Shown here one piece after another: positions 20,605-30,483 of a stretch of 64,000 nt of DNA (position 1 is its first letter; each line of letters opens with the position of its first letter). The stretch comes from Microbacterium ureisolvens (GTDB lineage: Bacteria > Actinomycetota > Actinomycetes > Actinomycetales > Microbacteriaceae): the NCBI RefSeq assembly GCF_019511645.1, contig NZ_JAEUAX010000004.1:1-64000 (forward strand). Direction: 5' to 3'. The notes under the pieces were generated by a model. That model had not been told where the DNA came from. It searched no databases and saw nothing but the letters and a program-made list of their open reading frames with translations. The position numbers and the translations under genes were made by a program.

Positions 20605-21393
20605 TCAGTGGGTGAGGAGCTTCGACAGGAAGTCCTTCGCGCGGTCGGAGCGCGGGTTCGTGAAGAACTCCTCGGGGGTCGCCTCCTCGACGATCTGACC
20701 GTCGGCCATGAAGACCACGCGGTCGGCGGCCTTTCGGGCGAACCCCATCTCGTGGGTGACGACGATCATGGTCATGCCGTCCTGCGCGAGGCCGACCATG
20801 ACGTCGAGCACCTCGTTGATCATCTCGGGGTCGAGGGCACTCGTCGGCTCGTCGAAGAGCATGACCTTCGGCTCCATCGCCAGCGCGCGGGCGATCGCGA
20901 CGCGCTGCTGCTGTCCGCCCGAGAGCTGGGCGGGCAGCTTTCCGGCCTGATGGCCGACCCCGACGCGATCCAGCAGGCGCCGGGCCAGCGCCTCGGCCTC
21001 GGACTTCTTCATGCCCTTGACCTTGATGGGCCCCAGCGTCACGTTGTCGAGGATCGTGAGGTGCGCGAAGAGGTTGAACGACTGGAACACCATGCCGACA
21101 TCGGCTCGCAGCGCGGCCAGCGCCTTGCCCTCTTTGGGCAGCTCCTTGCCGTCGATCGTGATGGTTCCGCTCGTGATCGTCTCGAGCCGGTTGATGGTGC
21201 GGCAGAGCGTCGACTTGCCCGAACCGGACGGGCCGATGACGACGACCACCTCGCCGCGGTTCACGGTGAGATCGATGTCTTGCAGCGCCTGGAAGTCGCC
21301 GTAGTGCTTCTGGACGTTGGTGATCTGGACCAGCGGGTCACCGCGGCGAACCGAGATGTTGCTGGTTCGCGGCGCACTGTCGTCGGACGTCAT
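20605..21393 (-). CDS. gluA: Glutamate ABC transporter ATP-binding protein GluA
   Basis: The 262-residue ATPase energises GluBCD. It has Walker A GPSGSGKS (about 53-60), Q-loop VFQSFNLF, signature [15 protein letters not shown], Walker [14 protein letters not shown] and the H-loop VVTHEM. The N-terminal ~20 residues before the ABC fold are variable. ATG 21393 is first in the operon gluABCD and lies 6 nt after a TATGGT -10 box, predicting a leaderless transcript. Confidence 0.96.
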   Translation of the reverse strand: MTSDDSAPRTSNISVRRGDPLVQITNVQKHYGDFQALQDIDLTVNRGEVVVVIGPSGSGKSTLCRTINRLETITSGTITIDGKELPKEGKALAALRADVGMVFQSFNLFAHLTILDNVTLGPIKVKGMKKSEAEALARRLLDRVGVGHQAGKLPAQLSGGQQQRVAIARALAMEPKVMLFDEPTSALDPEMINEVLDVMVGLAQDGMTMIVVTHEMGFARKAADRVVFMADGQIVEEATPEEFFTNPRSDRAKDFLSKLLTH

Positions 21394-21399
21394 AGCCTC

Positions 21400-21405
21400 A
21401 CCATA
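21400..21405 (-). promoter_or_regulatory. -10 box of leaderless gluABCD promoter
   Basis: The minus strand reads TATGGT, then 6 nt, then the ATG of gluA. Confidence 0.5.
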
Positions 21406-21482
21406 GAGGTGCGCTCCGACGGGGTGCCAGAGGTAGCCCGCGTCTTTACCGTGTTGTAACAGCGCCGGAACCGGGCCTCCGC

Positions 21483-22283
21483 TCACCCCGCCGCGCGCTG
21501 CGCGAACGCCGTCTCGTACAGGCAGACGCTCGCTGCGGTGGCGAGGTTCAGCGACTCGGCTGCGCCGTAGATCGGGAGCCGCAGCGACAGGTCGGCCAAG
21601 GCCAGCGCCTCCCCTTCGAGCCCGCGCGCCTCGTTGCCGAAGAGCCACGCCGTGGGCTCGGCGAGGACGCCGCGCGATGCCAGGAAGTCCCCTCCCCCGA
21701 CGTCCGCGGCGATGACCCGGACCCCGGCGGCGTGAGCCTTCTCCACGGCCGCCGCGAGATCGACTCCGACCGCGACGGGCACGTGGAAGAGCGACCCGGT
21801 GGTCGCACGCACGACCTTCGGGTTGTACGGGTCGACGGTGCGGCCCGTGAGCACGACGGCGTCCGCACCGGCGGCGTCGGCGGCGCGGATGATCGTGCCG
21901 AGGTTGCCCGGGTCGCGCACCTCCTCACAGATCGCGACGAGGCGCGGCGAGGCGGCGAACACCTCGCGCAGCGATGTGGGCGACTGGCGGGCGACTGCGA
22001 CGATGCCCTGCGGCGTCACGGTGTCGGCCATCGCGTCGAGGACCGCCTCGGTGGTGTACACGACCTCGAGGCCGGCATCCCTCGCGGCGTCGCGCACATC
22101 GGCATGCTTGTCGAGCGCGGTCGGAGTGGCGAAGATCTCCACCAGGGTTTCGGGCCGGTACGCCAGCGCTTCGCGCGCCGCCTGCGGACCCTCCAGCAGG
22201 AACAGTCCGGTCTCCTGACGCGCGCTGCGCTTCGTCAGCTTCGCGACGGCGCGGACACGCGGAGAGCGAGGGTTCTCGAGCAC
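21483..22283 (-). CDS. TrmH/SpoU family RNA 2'-O-methyltransferase
   Basis: The 266-residue SPOUT enzyme has an N-terminal L30e-like substrate-binding domain (about 1-95) and the knotted methyltransferase domain with motif 1 ([18 protein letters not shown]), motif 2 ([10 protein letters not shown]) and motif 3 ([18 protein letters not shown]). It should use SAM to methylate a ribose in rRNA or tRNA; the 23S rRNA is likely because this type often sits by infC-rpmI-rplT, as here. GTG 22283 lies 6 nt after TAGACT. Confidence 0.9.
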   Translation of the reverse strand: MLENPRSPRVRAVAKLTKRSARQETGLFLLEGPQAAREALAYRPETLVEIFATPTALDKHADVRDAARDAGLEVVYTTEAVLDAMADTVTPQGIVAVARQSPTSLREVFAASPRLVAICEEVRDPGNLGTIIRAADAAGADAVVLTGRTVDPYNPKVVRATTGSLFHVPVAVGVDLAAAVEKAHAAGVRVIAADVGGGDFLASRGVLAEPTAWLFGNEARGLEGEALALADLSLRLPIYGAAESLNLATAASVCLYETAFAQRAAG

Positions 22284-22289
22284 GGCATC

Positions 22290-22295
22290 AGTCTA
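22290..22295 (-). promoter_or_regulatory. -10 box of leaderless promoter for the RNA methyltransferase
   Basis: The minus strand reads TAGACT, then 6 nt, then the GTG start. Confidence 0.55.
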
Positions 22296-22350
22296 GGGTC
22301 GCGGCATCCGTCCCCCCGTCACGCGCTCCGCGACCCGCTCGGGCACTGAC

Positions 22351-22385
22351 GGCGAAAGGGACGCCCTCCGTGAGGAGGACGCCCC
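22351..22385 (-). terminator. Terminator of infC-rpmI-rplT operon
   Basis: On the minus strand a fully paired 12-bp stem (with two G-U pairs, 22358-22369 and 22374-22385, tetraloop GTGA on the plus strand) is followed by TTTCG. It begins 25 nt after the rplT stop and separates it from the methyltransferase promoter. Confidence 0.75.
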
Positions 22386-22409
22386 TGTCGAGACGACGGA
22401 TGCCGCGTG

Positions 22410-22793
22410 TCAGGCGCTCTTCGGAGCGTTGACGTTCTCGGGCAGCGCGTTCTTGGCGGTCTGGACGAGCGACGCGAACGTCTTGGGCTCGTTCACCGCG
22501 AGCTCGGCCAGCATGCGACGGTCGACCTGCACACCCGCGAGGCCGAGGCCCTGGATGAAGCGGTTGTACGTGATGCCGTTCTGACGGGCGGCGGCGTTGA
22601 TGCGCTGGATCCAGAGGCGACGGAAATCGCCCTTGCGCTTGCGACGGTCGCGGTACGCGTAGACGAGCGAGTGGGTGACCTGCTCCTTCGCCTTGCGGTA
22701 CAGGCGCGAACGCTGGCCACGGTAACCCGAGGCGCGCTCGAGGATGACGCGACGCTTCTTGTGGGCGTTGACGGCCCGCTTGACTCTAGCCAT
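22410..22793 (-). CDS. rplT: 50S ribosomal protein L20
   Basis: The 127-residue L20 binds 23S rRNA early in 50S assembly. The basic N-terminus ([15 protein letters not shown]), the central [21 protein letters not shown] segment and the C-terminal globular domain starting [18 protein letters not shown] are canonical. It ends in a short family-variable tail. It is third in the operon infC-rpmI-rplT. Confidence 0.98.
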   Translation of the reverse strand: MARVKRAVNAHKKRRVILERASGYRGQRSRLYRKAKEQVTHSLVYAYRDRRKRKGDFRRLWIQRINAAARQNGITYNRFIQGLGLAGVQVDRRMLAELAVNEPKTFASLVQTAKNALPENVNAPKSA

Positions 22794-22825
22794 TTCTTGA
22801 TGTTCCTAACTTGCGTCGGCGCGCG

Positions 22826-23020
22826 TCAGCGGCCGAGGAGCTTCTTCGCGACCTTGGCGTCGCCCGGGGCGAGGACCTGCTCCTGCGACAGGCGACGGGT
22901 GCGGCGCGTGGGCTTGCCCTCGAAGTTGTGGCGAAGGTTCGCCTGCTGCTTCATGAGCTTCCCGCTGCCGGTGACCTTGAAGCGCTTCTTGGCGCCCGAG
23001 TGGGTCTTCTGCTTCGGCAT
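22826..23020 (-). CDS. rpmI: 50S ribosomal protein L35
   Basis: The 64-residue L35 begins [15 protein letters not shown], with the conserved [16 protein letters not shown] core and the basic RRTRRL segment. ATG 23020 has AAGGAAGAAGAG upstream. It is too small to stand out in long open-frame scans because a longer overlapping frame covers it. Confidence 0.98.
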   Translation of the reverse strand: MPKQKTHSGAKKRFKVTGSGKLMKQQANLRHNFEGKPTRRTRRLSQEQVLAPGDAKVAKKLLGR

Positions 23021-23091
23021 CTCTTCTTCCTTCGTTTCACTTCCCGCCCAGGCGGGAGTCGGTATCCCGCGGTGCGGGAGTCTGTGGGGCC

Positions 23092-23766
<675 letters not shown>

Positions 23767-24053
23767 GCGGAACTCCTTGGGTATATGGGCTGGACCACCG
23801 CGACACGCTCTCGTATCGCGGGCGGAGGAAGATCCACTCCACCCGTCAGACGCTTCAAGCGCCGACTTCCTGCACCCTCTCCGGTGATGGAGTTCCCGCC
23901 CGGTCGCCCCGGCGGCTACCCCGGCCGCGGAACGGTCGGGGCGGAGTGCATGACCCGGTAGCCTGGAACGGCAAGCGCGGGTGGGATGTGATCCACTTTC
24001 CGATCCGGTGCAGAACGCACCGGAGACCGCAGCAGTCTATCAGAGAGAACGGC
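23767..24053 (-). promoter_or_regulatory. infC leader with candidate promoter and hairpin
   Basis: A candidate -10 TAGACT (24034-24039, minus strand) would start a leader of about 260 nt. Near its 5' end is a perfect 7-bp hairpin, CCGGTGC and GCACCGG with a 5-nt loop (24005-24023). An 11-codon minus-strand frame, [11 protein letters not shown] (23916-23951), lies in the leader. Ribosome site AAGGAG is at 23773-23778. A divergent promoter for the DUF1844 gene must also lie here but is not clear. Confidence 0.4.
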
Positions 24054-24470
24054 GTGGACACGATTCGAGACCAGGACGGCGATCAGGCGAGCACGACGGC
24101 GGTGGATGCTGAGCGTCAGGCCCGCTGGGAGGAACAGGAGCGAGCGGCCGCCTCCGCATCGCGCGACATCGCCGACGTGCCCGCCGTCGAGGTCATCACC
24201 ACGGCCGCCGTGCACCTCATGAGCGCCGCCGCGGTCAAGGTGGGACTGGCGGACGACCCCGCGACGCAGACCGACCTCGACGAGGCACGCAAGCTCATCA
24301 ACGCGCTGGCCGGGCTCATCACCGCCGGCGCCCCCGAGATCAGCGATATGCATGCCCGCTCGCTTCGCGACGGACTGCGCTCGGTGCAGCTCGCGTTCCG
24401 CGAGGCCTCGGTCATCCCCGACCCGATCGGCAAGGGGCCCGGCGAGAAGTGGACCGGCCCGGTCACCTGA
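24054..24470 (+). CDS. DUF1844 family protein
   Basis: The 138-residue acidic, mostly helical protein holds the DUF1844 core (about 45-115): VEVITTAAVHLMSAAAVKVGL, then LDEARKLINALAGLI. No catalytic residues are visible and the function is unknown; DUF1844 genes commonly sit divergent from infC in actinobacteria, as here. GTG 24054 is chosen as the protein then starts with a short acidic lead; a longer upstream frame looks non-coding. Its last 8 nt overlap the convergent decarboxylase gene. Confidence 0.82.
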   Translation: MDTIRDQDGDQASTTAVDAERQARWEEQERAAASASRDIADVPAVEVITTAAVHLMSAAAVKVGLADDPATQTDLDEARKLINALAGLITAGAPEISDMHARSLRDGLRSVQLAFREASVIPDPIGKGPGEKWTGPVT

Positions 24471-25887
24471 CCTGCTCGTCGCGGGGCCTGGCGGACTGCC
24501 CGCCGACTCCGAGCGCAGCGGCTCCGCGCGCCACGGCGTCGATCGTGCGGCGGACGGCCTCGCCGTCGGTGCCGCGGTTGCTCACCGCGAAGCGCACGAC
24601 CGTGCGGCCGCGCCAGGTGGACGATGACGCCCAGACCGTCCCCTCCGCCCGGAGCCACTCCCCCAGCGCTGCCGTCGACGCGTCGTCCCCCGCCGCGAGG
24701 CAGACCTGCGTGAACACGACGTCGTTGAGCACCTCGAGTCCCGGAATCGCCCGGAGCCCGTCGGCGAGGGCGGTGGCGGCATCCGTCAGCCCGTCGATCA
24801 GACGGACGACGCCCTGACGGCCGAGCGAACGCAGCGCCGCCCACACCGTCACGCCGCGCGCCCGGCGAGAGAGCTCGGGCGTGCGGTCGTAGGGATCGGA
24901 GACGCTCTGGACGCTCGGCAGGTAAGCGGCGTGAGCCCCGAGCGCCGCGTTCATCGCGGCTTCGTCACGGACGATCGCGACGCCGCAGTCGTAGGGAACG
25001 TTCAGCGTCTTGTGGGCGTCGGTCGCCCACGAATCCGCATCGGCCAGCCCACCGACCAGCTGCCGCAGCCGCGGGCTGGCGGCGGCCCATAGGCCGAACG
25101 CCCCGTCCACGTGCACCCACGCGCCTGCTTGGTGCGCGATCTCGACGGCCGCCGCGAAGTCGTCGAACGCACCGGAATGCACGTCGCCTGCCTGCAGGGC
25201 GACGATCGCGGGACCCTCGCCGTCGCCGAGGGCGCGCTCGAGGCCCCGGACATCGATCCGGCCCTGATCGTCAGCCCCGACCGTCTGCGGCGCGCCGAGA
25301 CCCGCGAGTCGGCCGGCGAGGACCATCGAGGTGTGCACGGCGTCGCCGGCGAGGAACCGCACCGAGGGCGCGCGTTGAATCCCCTCGACCGGATCCGCGC
25401 CGGCGCCGCGAAGCACGGCGTCGCGCGCCGAGACCAGACAGCCGAAGTTGGCCATGGTGGCACCGGTCACGAACCCGACGCCGCTGCGGGCAGGCAGACC
25501 GAGCAGCTCGAGGAGCCAGGCCGCCGCGACCTCCTCCACCGCCGCGGTCGCGGGCGTCGGTTGGCGGGAACCGGTGTTCTGATCCCACGCGGTGACGAGC
25601 CAGTCGGCCGCGAGCGCGGCGGGGTACGTTCCGCCGATGACGAAGCCGTAGAAGCGAGGCGATCCCATCGCCATGAGGCCCGGAGTGGATGCCTCGGCCA
25701 GCTCTTCGATCACTGCGACGGGGTCGATCCCGTCCTCCGGCAGCTCCTGCGGAAGGCGTGCGTGGACGCCGTCGACGTCGAGATCCGGGCGGATCGGCCG
25801 CTGGTCGACGGAATCGAGCCACGCCATCGCGTGCCGATGCGCGACGTGGAGAACTGCGCCGTATTCGCCGTGCGGGCCGTGGGTCAT
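24463..25887 (-). CDS. PLP-dependent group II decarboxylase (amino acid/aromatic L-amino acid type)
   Basis: The 474-residue enzyme is a group II decarboxylase of the aromatic-amino-acid/glutamate/histidine family. The PLP lysine is Lys293 in ATDAHKTLNVP, the PLP-pyridine aspartate is Asp261 in VHVDGAFG, and His185 in AVHTSM stacks on the ring. It should remove CO2 from an L-amino acid to give an amine; specificity cannot be read from sequence. ATG 25887 is chosen because GGAGGT lies 7 nt upstream; a GTG at 25944 next to the sseB stop is less likely. It lies at the end of the his-priA-sseB cluster. Confidence 0.88.
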   Translation of the reverse strand: MTHGPHGEYGAVLHVAHRHAMAWLDSVDQRPIRPDLDVDGVHARLPQELPEDGIDPVAVIEELAEASTPGLMAMGSPRFYGFVIGGTYPAALAADWLVTAWDQNTGSRQPTPATAAVEEVAAAWLLELLGLPARSGVGFVTGATMANFGCLVSARDAVLRGAGADPVEGIQRAPSVRFLAGDAVHTSMVLAGRLAGLGAPQTVGADDQGRIDVRGLERALGDGEGPAIVALQAGDVHSGAFDDFAAAVEIAHQAGAWVHVDGAFGLWAAASPRLRQLVGGLADADSWATDAHKTLNVPYDCGVAIVRDEAAMNAALGAHAAYLPSVQSVSDPYDRTPELSRRARGVTVWAALRSLGRQGVVRLIDGLTDAATALADGLRAIPGLEVLNDVVFTQVCLAAGDDASTAALGEWLRAEGTVWASSSTWRGRTVVRFAVSNRGTDGEAVRRTIDAVARGAAALGVGGQSARPRDEQVR

Positions 25888-25945
25888 GGGATCTACCTCC
25901 GCTGGCCGATCCTCCGCCCCCACACGTCGAGGCGCAAGGGCCACG

Positions 25946-26740
25946 TCAGCCGCGGACGAGCTTCACGGTCAGGGAGTCCACGAGGACGGCGATGCGGTCG
26001 TCGGCTGCCCAGCGCTTGGCCAGACGCGCGAGCACCGCGTCGAGCTCGGGCCTCTCGAGGCCGTCCATGAGCTGGAGGCGCACCACGAGCTCGGGGCCGC
26101 GCAGGCGCGCGTCGGGGTCGCCGGCCTCCACCGCCAGGTCGATGACCGACAGCTCGCCGCCGATGCTCGCCTGGAGGCCGGCGAACACCTCGGGCGACAG
26201 GAAGCTCGGCTCCCAGGGCTGCCCCTGGCCGATCGCCCACACGGCCGGTCGGCGGATGACGAACTCGGTCTCCGAGGCCGGGTCGACCACGATGAGGTCG
26301 GTGTCATCGGCCGCGGCCGACAGGGCGGTGCGCACGCCGTCAGCCGGAACCGGCCGGGCCGCAGCATCCCATCGCCTCATCGTGTCGACGGATGTGAACA
26401 CCGGCAGCACGCGACGACCGTCGGGAGCGGCCACCGTGACGATGGAGAGCTCCTGCGACTTGTCGACCTCGAGGCCGTGCGCCCCGATGGCGTGGTCGCC
26501 CTTCTCTGCGACAAGTGGGATCAGCAGCCGCGCCGCACGGTAGGCGTCCACCACTTCGCGCTGCCCGCCGGCGCCCGCCCGGAACGCGGTGATCGCGGCC
26601 AGCAGCGCCGGATCGGCGGAGCCGTCGTCGGCGGCGTGCGGGTTCGCCTGGAAGCTGCGACCCTCCCACGGGACGCCGGCGGAGTCGCCGCCGTGCCCAT
26701 GGCCGTGGCGGGCGCCGTGCGGATCAGTGTCCGGCGACAT
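25946..26740 (-). CDS. SseB family protein
   Basis: The 264-residue soluble protein starts with a His/Gly-rich segment ([10 protein letters not shown]) and then the SseB N-terminal domain: [12 protein letters not shown], then [14 protein letters not shown], and [10 protein letters not shown] second, less conserved half follows. The SseB family has no established enzymatic activity. The ATG overlaps the 3' end of priA by 17 nt, so the two are coupled. Its place after priA is common in actinobacteria. Confidence 0.85.
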   Translation of the reverse strand: MSPDTDPHGARHGHGHGGDSAGVPWEGRSFQANPHAADDGSADPALLAAITAFRAGAGGQREVVDAYRAARLLIPLVAEKGDHAIGAHGLEVDKSQELSIVTVAAPDGRRVLPVFTSVDTMRRWDAAARPVPADGVRTALSAAADDTDLIVVDPASETEFVIRRPAVWAIGQGQPWEPSFLSPEVFAGLQASIGGELSVIDLAVEAGDPDARLRGPELVVRLQLMDGLERPELDAVLARLAKRWAADDRIAVLVDSLTVKLVRG

Positions 26741-27470
26741 CCAGCGCCTCGGCGAGCGTGAAGGCGCCGGCGTACAGCGCCTTGCCCACGATCGCGCCCT
26801 CGACGCCGAGCGGGACGAGGTCGCGCAGCGCCGCGATGTCGTCGAGGCTCGACACGCCGCCCGAGGCGACGATGGGCTTCGGGGTGCGGGTGGTGAGCTC
26901 GCGCAGCAGGTCGAGATTCGGGCCTTTGAGAGTGCCGTCCTTGGTGACGTCGGTGACGACGTAGCGGCTGCAGCCGGCCGACTCGAGGCGGTCGAGCACC
27001 GTCCACAGGTCGCCGCCCTCCCGCGTCCAGCCGCGCGCGGCGAGAGTCGTGCCTCGTACGTCGAGTCCGACGGCGATCGCGTCGCCGTAGCGACCGATGA
27101 CATCGGCCGCCCACTCCGGGTTCTCGAGCGCCGCGGTGCCGAGGTTGATGCGCGACGCGCCGCTCTCGAGCGCGGCTTCGAGCGTCCGGTCGTCTCGGAT
27201 GCCGCCGGAGAGCTCCACCTGCACGCCGCGGACCTGCCTGATGACCTTGCGCAGCACGCCGGCGTTGCTGCCACGACCGAACGCCGCGTCGAGATCGACG
27301 AGGTGGATCCACTCGGCGCCCTGCCGCGCGAAGTCCAGGGCAGCATCGACGGGATCGCCGTAGCTGGTCTCGGTGCCTGCCTCACCCTGCGTCAGGCGGA
27401 CGGCCTTGCCGTCTGCCACATCGACGGCGGGCAGCAGGACGAGCTTGGGAGTGGACGCGAAATCGTTCAT
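26724..27470 (-). CDS. priA: Bifunctional phosphoribosyl isomerase A (HisA/TrpF)
   Basis: The 248-residue (beta/alpha)8 barrel isomerises ProFAR in histidine synthesis and, in actinobacteria, also phosphoribosyl anthranilate in tryptophan synthesis. The catalytic acids are visible in [15 protein letters not shown] and in [12 protein letters not shown], with phosphate-binding GGIRD and VASGGVSS segments. I call it PriA, not HisA alone, from the actinobacterial background and the [16 protein letters not shown] start. It lies 72 nt after hisH. Confidence 0.94.
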   Translation of the reverse strand: MNDFASTPKLVLLPAVDVADGKAVRLTQGEAGTETSYGDPVDAALDFARQGAEWIHLVDLDAAFGRGSNAGVLRKVIRQVRGVQVELSGGIRDDRTLEAALESGASRINLGTAALENPEWAADVIGRYGDAIAVGLDVRGTTLAARGWTREGGDLWTVLDRLESAGCSRYVVTDVTKDGTLKGPNLDLLRELTTRTPKPIVASGGVSSLDDIAALRDLVPLGVEGAIVGKALYAGAFTLAEALDVAGH

Positions 27471-27542
27471 GGATCCTGACTCAGACGTGGGGAAGCTGTG
27501 GGGCGGCTCGCGGGAACACGCGCTCCCGCAGACGGCACGGTC

Positions 27543-28214
27543 TCAGAGGGTAGCCCCGCTGAGGCCGTCGATCCAATTCGTGAGGAGCCGGATGCCGGCA
27601 TCCCCCGACTTCTCGGGGTGGAACTGCGTGGCGGACAGCGGACCGTTCTCGACCGCGGCGAGGAACGGCGTGCCGTACTCGCACCAGGTCAGCACGGGCT
27701 CGGGGAAGGGCGGCTGGACGTCGAGCAGCCACTTCTGTGCGCCGAAGGAGTGGACGAAGTAGAAGCGCTCGTGCTCGATGCCGCGGAACAGGCGCGAACC
27801 TTCACCGGGCTCGACCGTGTTCCAGCCCATGTGCGGCAGCACGGGGGCGTCGAGCTCCGTCACGACGCCGGGCCACTCACCCATTCCCTCGGTGTCGACG
27901 CCGCGCTCGACGCCGCGTTCGAAGAAGACCTGCATGCCGACGCATACGCCGAGCACCGGACGCCCGCCGGCGAGGCGGCGCTCGATGAGCTCGTCGCCGC
28001 GACTCGCGCGCAGCGCCTCGGCCACGGCGCGGAATGCGCCGACGCCGGGCACGAAGAGCCCGTCCGCGTCCATGATGAGGCCCCGATCCGAGGTGAGACG
28101 CGCGTCGGCGCCCGCCGCGACCAGCGCCTTCACCGCGGAGTGGACGTTGCCTGATCCGTAGTCGAGGACGGCGACGAGCGGCTTCTCCCGCTCGGGCGGA
28201 GCGCTTGCGGTCAC
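27543..28214 (-). CDS. hisH: Imidazole glycerol phosphate synthase, glutamine amidotransferase subunit
   Basis: The 223-residue class I amidotransferase supplies ammonia to HisF. The nucleophile is the cysteine in [12 protein letters not shown], the oxyanion strand is PGVGAF, and the catalytic His-Glu pair is in [11 protein letters not shown] 28214 overlaps the hisB stop as GTGA. HisF, its obligate partner, is not encoded in this window. Confidence 0.96.
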   Translation of the reverse strand: MTASAPPEREKPLVAVLDYGSGNVHSAVKALVAAGADARLTSDRGLIMDADGLFVPGVGAFRAVAEALRASRGDELIERRLAGGRPVLGVCVGMQVFFERGVERGVDTEGMGEWPGVVTELDAPVLPHMGWNTVEPGEGSRLFRGIEHERFYFVHSFGAQKWLLDVQPPFPEPVLTWCEYGTPFLAAVENGPLSATQFHPEKSGDAGIRLLTNWIDGLSGATL

Positions 28215-28819
28215 AGCGCGCCCTTCGTGCTCGGAACGCCCTCGACGAGCGGGTCGAGTGCCTTCGCCTGGCGGAACGCACGGGCGAAGGCCTTGTACTC
28301 CGCCTCGGCGATGTGGTGGGGGTCGCGACCCGACAGCACGCGCACGTGCACGGTCAGTGCACCGTTGAAGGCGATCGCCTCGAAAGTGTGACGTACGAGC
28401 GAGCCGGTGAAGTGGCCGCCGATGAGGTGGTGCTCGAAGCCGACGGGCTCGCCGGTGTGCACGAGGTAGGGACGGCCGCTGATGTCGACCACCGCCTGCG
28501 CGAGCGCCTCGTCGAGCGGGACGAGCGCGTCGCCGTAGCGCGAGATGCCCGACTTGTCGCCGAGCGCCTCGCGGATCGCCTGGCCGAGCACGATCGAGAT
28601 GTCTTCCACGGTGTGGTGGGCGTCGATGTCGGTGTCGCCCGACGCGCGAACCGTGAGGTCGGTGAGCGAGTGCTTCGCGAACGCCGTCAGCAGGTGGTCG
28701 AAGAACGGCACCGTGGTGTCGATGCGGCTGCGGCCGGTGCCGTCGAGGTCGAGCTCGAGCTCGACGGTCGACTCGCTCGTCGCCCGGCGCAGCGAGGCGG
28801 TACGTGGTGCGGCGCTCAT
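28211..28819 (-). CDS. hisB: Imidazoleglycerol-phosphate dehydratase
   Basis: The 202-residue manganese enzyme dehydrates imidazole glycerol phosphate. Metal-binding His/Glu clusters are seen in [34 protein letters not shown] and [12 protein letters not shown]. It is the monofunctional dehydratase, without the E. coli phosphatase domain. Its ATG overlaps the hisC stop and its stop overlaps hisH. Confidence 0.97.
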   Translation of the reverse strand: MSAAPRTASLRRATSESTVELELDLDGTGRSRIDTTVPFFDHLLTAFAKHSLTDLTVRASGDTDIDAHHTVEDISIVLGQAIREALGDKSGISRYGDALVPLDEALAQAVVDISGRPYLVHTGEPVGFEHHLIGGHFTGSLVRHTFEAIAFNGALTVHVRVLSGRDPHHIAEAEYKAFARAFRQAKALDPLVEGVPSTKGAL

Positions 28820-29901
28820 GCCGCCGATCCTACCGAGGCGAGGGCGTCGAGGAACGCGGTGGTCTCGTCCTCGGTGCCCGCGGTGACCCGGAGGTGCGAG
28901 GGGATTCCGACGTCACGGATGAGCACCCCCTCGTCGTAGAGCGCCTTCCAGGTCGCGGCCGGGTCGGCCACGCCGCCGAACAGCACGAAGTTCGTCCACG
29001 ACTCGTGAGGCGTGTAGCCGAGCGCCTCCACCGTGGCCGAGATGCGGTCGCGCTGGGCGACGATCTCGTCCACCATGCCCAGCATGACCGGAGCGTGGCG
29101 CAGTGCGGCGGACGCCGCCGCCTGGGTCAGCGTGCTGAGGTGGTACGGCAGGCGCACGAGCCGCAGCGCGTCGATGAGGGCGGGGTCCGCGGCGAGATAG
29201 CCGACGCGGGCGCCGGCGAAAGCGAACGCCTTGCTCATGGTGCGCGAGACGACGAGGCGCTCACGACCGGGCAGCAGCGTCAAGGCCGAGCGCTCGTCGT
29301 GCGGGGCGAACTCGAAGTACGCCTCGTCGACGATGACGATGCCGTCGCTCGCCTCGTACACCGCCTCGACGACGTCGAGCCCGAGCGGGGTGCCCGTCGG
29401 ATTGTTCGGCGCGCACAGGAAGATCACATCGGGCGAGGCATCGGCGATCTGGGATGCCGCGTCTTCCGCGTCGATCGTGTAGCCGGCCGATCGGGTTCCC
29501 GAGATCCACTCGGCACCGGTGCCGCGGGTGAGCAGCGGGTACATGGAGTATGTGGGCGTGAATCCGAAGGCGGTGCGACCTGGCCCCGCGAAGGCCTGAA
29601 GGATGTGCTGCAGCACCTCGTTCGAGCCGTTCGCGGCCCAGATCTGGTCGCGCGTGAGGCCGTGGCCGAGATAGTCCGCGAAGCCTTCGCGCAGCGCGGT
29701 GAACTCGCGGTCGGGGTACCGGTTGACGTCGCGCAGCGCGAGAGCGATCGAGTCGAGGATGTCGTCGGCGACCTCGGCGGGAACCGGATGCGTGTTCTCG
29801 TTGACGTTGAGGGCGACCGGAAGCGGTGCCTGCGGGGCACCGTAGGGCTGCTGCCCCCGGAGATCGGCGCGTATGGGGAGGTCTTCGAGACGTGCACTCA
29901 C
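28816..29901 (-). CDS. hisC: Histidinol-phosphate aminotransferase
   Basis: The 361-residue class I/II aminotransferase makes histidinol phosphate. The PLP lysine lies in [34 protein letters not shown] and IVDEAYFEF are the cofactor segments. Several in-frame starts exist (29928 ATG, 29910 ATG, 29901 GTG). I choose GTG 29901 because TACCAT, a -10 box, ends 7 nt upstream, and because the protein then begins [15 protein letters not shown], like its homologues. It heads hisC-hisB-hisH-priA-sseB. Confidence 0.93.
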   Translation of the reverse strand: MSARLEDLPIRADLRGQQPYGAPQAPLPVALNVNENTHPVPAEVADDILDSIALALRDVNRYPDREFTALREGFADYLGHGLTRDQIWAANGSNEVLQHILQAFAGPGRTAFGFTPTYSMYPLLTRGTGAEWISGTRSAGYTIDAEDAASQIADASPDVIFLCAPNNPTGTPLGLDVVEAVYEASDGIVIVDEAYFEFAPHDERSALTLLPGRERLVVSRTMSKAFAFAGARVGYLAADPALIDALRLVRLPYHLSTLTQAAASAALRHAPVMLGMVDEIVAQRDRISATVEALGYTPHESWTNFVLFGGVADPAATWKALYDEGVLIRDVGIPSHLRVTAGTEDETTAFLDALASVGSAA

Positions 29902-29908
29902 CCATCCC

Positions 29909-29914
29909 ATGGTA
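29909..29914 (-). promoter_or_regulatory. -10 box of leaderless his operon promoter
   Basis: The minus strand reads TACCAT, then 7 nt, then the GTG chosen as the hisC start. Confidence 0.5.
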
Positions 29915-29968
29915 GGCCCGCCGGTCATGACCCTCCCGCCGCGTGACGCCCCGCGACGCACCTCGGGA

Positions 29969-30379
29969 TCAGCGGTCGTAGGCCGCCGGGATCGCGAGGC
30001 GCTGCCCCGCCTGGACGAGGACGGTCTCGAGGGCGTTCAGTCGCACGAGCTCGTCGACGACGTCGCGCGGGTCGCGGTCGGGCGCGACGTCTTCGGCGAT
30101 CGTCCACAGCGACTCCCCGGGCGCGACGGTGACCGTCGTGAACGACCCTGCCGGCGCGCCCGCGTCACGGGAGGCGAGCGCGGCGCCGCCGCCGAGGACC
30201 GCCACGCTCAGAGCGACGACCGCGGGCAGCGCCGCCAGCACGGCGAGCACGCGACGGCCGCGGACAGTCAGGCGCAGGCGCGTGGATCGCCCCGCCACCG
30301 CGCGCGTTGCGCGCTCGGCTGCCGCCCCGGCAGCGCGGGCCGGCGACGGGACGGACGTCGTGAAGTCGATGGCGGTCAT
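29969..30379 (-). CDS. LysM-domain membrane protein divergent from lexA (SOS cell-division inhibitor type)
   Basis: The 136-residue product has a basic cytoplasmic N-terminus, one transmembrane segment (about 46-68: [19 protein letters not shown]) and a C-terminal LysM domain (about 85-130) with [16 protein letters not shown] and [10 protein letters not shown]. LysM binds peptidoglycan, so the domain faces the wall. Genes of this layout next to lexA (Rv2719c in Mycobacterium, divS in Corynebacterium, yneA in Bacillus) are SOS-induced and delay division. A promoter with an overlapping LexA-box candidate supports the same role. ATG 30379 has AGGAGGAGA upstream. Confidence 0.85.
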   Translation of the reverse strand: MTAIDFTTSVPSPARAAGAAAERATRAVAGRSTRLRLTVRGRRVLAVLAALPAVVALSVAVLGGGAALASRDAGAPAGSFTTVTVAPGESLWTIAEDVAPDRDPRDVVDELVRLNALETVLVQAGQRLAIPAAYDR

Positions 30380-30400
30380 GCTCGTCTCCTCCTGATGGGG

Positions 30401-30448
30401 AGAGATTCGCATTCTCCACTCGGCCGGGAGCGGAGAATGCGAACCTCT
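30401..30448 (-). repeat. Long inverted repeat at the 5' end of the LysM transcript
   Basis: Arms TTCGCATTCTCC (30406-30417) and GGAGAATGCGAA (30432-30443) pair perfectly and extend outward to 17 bp (30401-30417 with 30432-30448) with one mismatch; the loop is 14 nt. The predicted transcription start is about 30448, so the mRNA would begin with this hairpin, 22 nt before the start codon. Confidence 0.7.
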
Positions 30449-30451
30449 CTT

Positions 30452-30467
30452 CCGAAGCTATCTTCGA
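30452..30467. promoter_or_regulatory. Candidate LexA box over the LysM promoter
   Basis: CCGAAGCTATCTTCGA matches the actinobacterial SOS consensus TCGAAC-N4-GTTCGA at 9 of 12 positions and has a perfect CGAAG/CTTCG dyad. It covers the -10 hexamer of the LysM gene. The recA candidate box shares the TCGAAG half, which supports the call. Confidence 0.55.
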
Positions 30468-30483
30468 GTCTGTACGATGTCAA
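30455..30483 (-). promoter_or_regulatory. Promoter of the LysM gene
   Basis: On the minus strand a perfect consensus -35 TTGACA (30478-30483), a 17-bp spacer and a -10 TAGCTT (30455-30460) are visible. A perfect -35 with an overlapping repressor site is typical of a strong, tightly repressed SOS gene. Confidence 0.75.

Noticed and set aside
24463..25944. Decarboxylase starting at GTG 25944 next to the sseB stop
   Set aside because: The ATG at 25887 has a GGAGGT site at ideal spacing, while the extra 19 residues look non-conserved.
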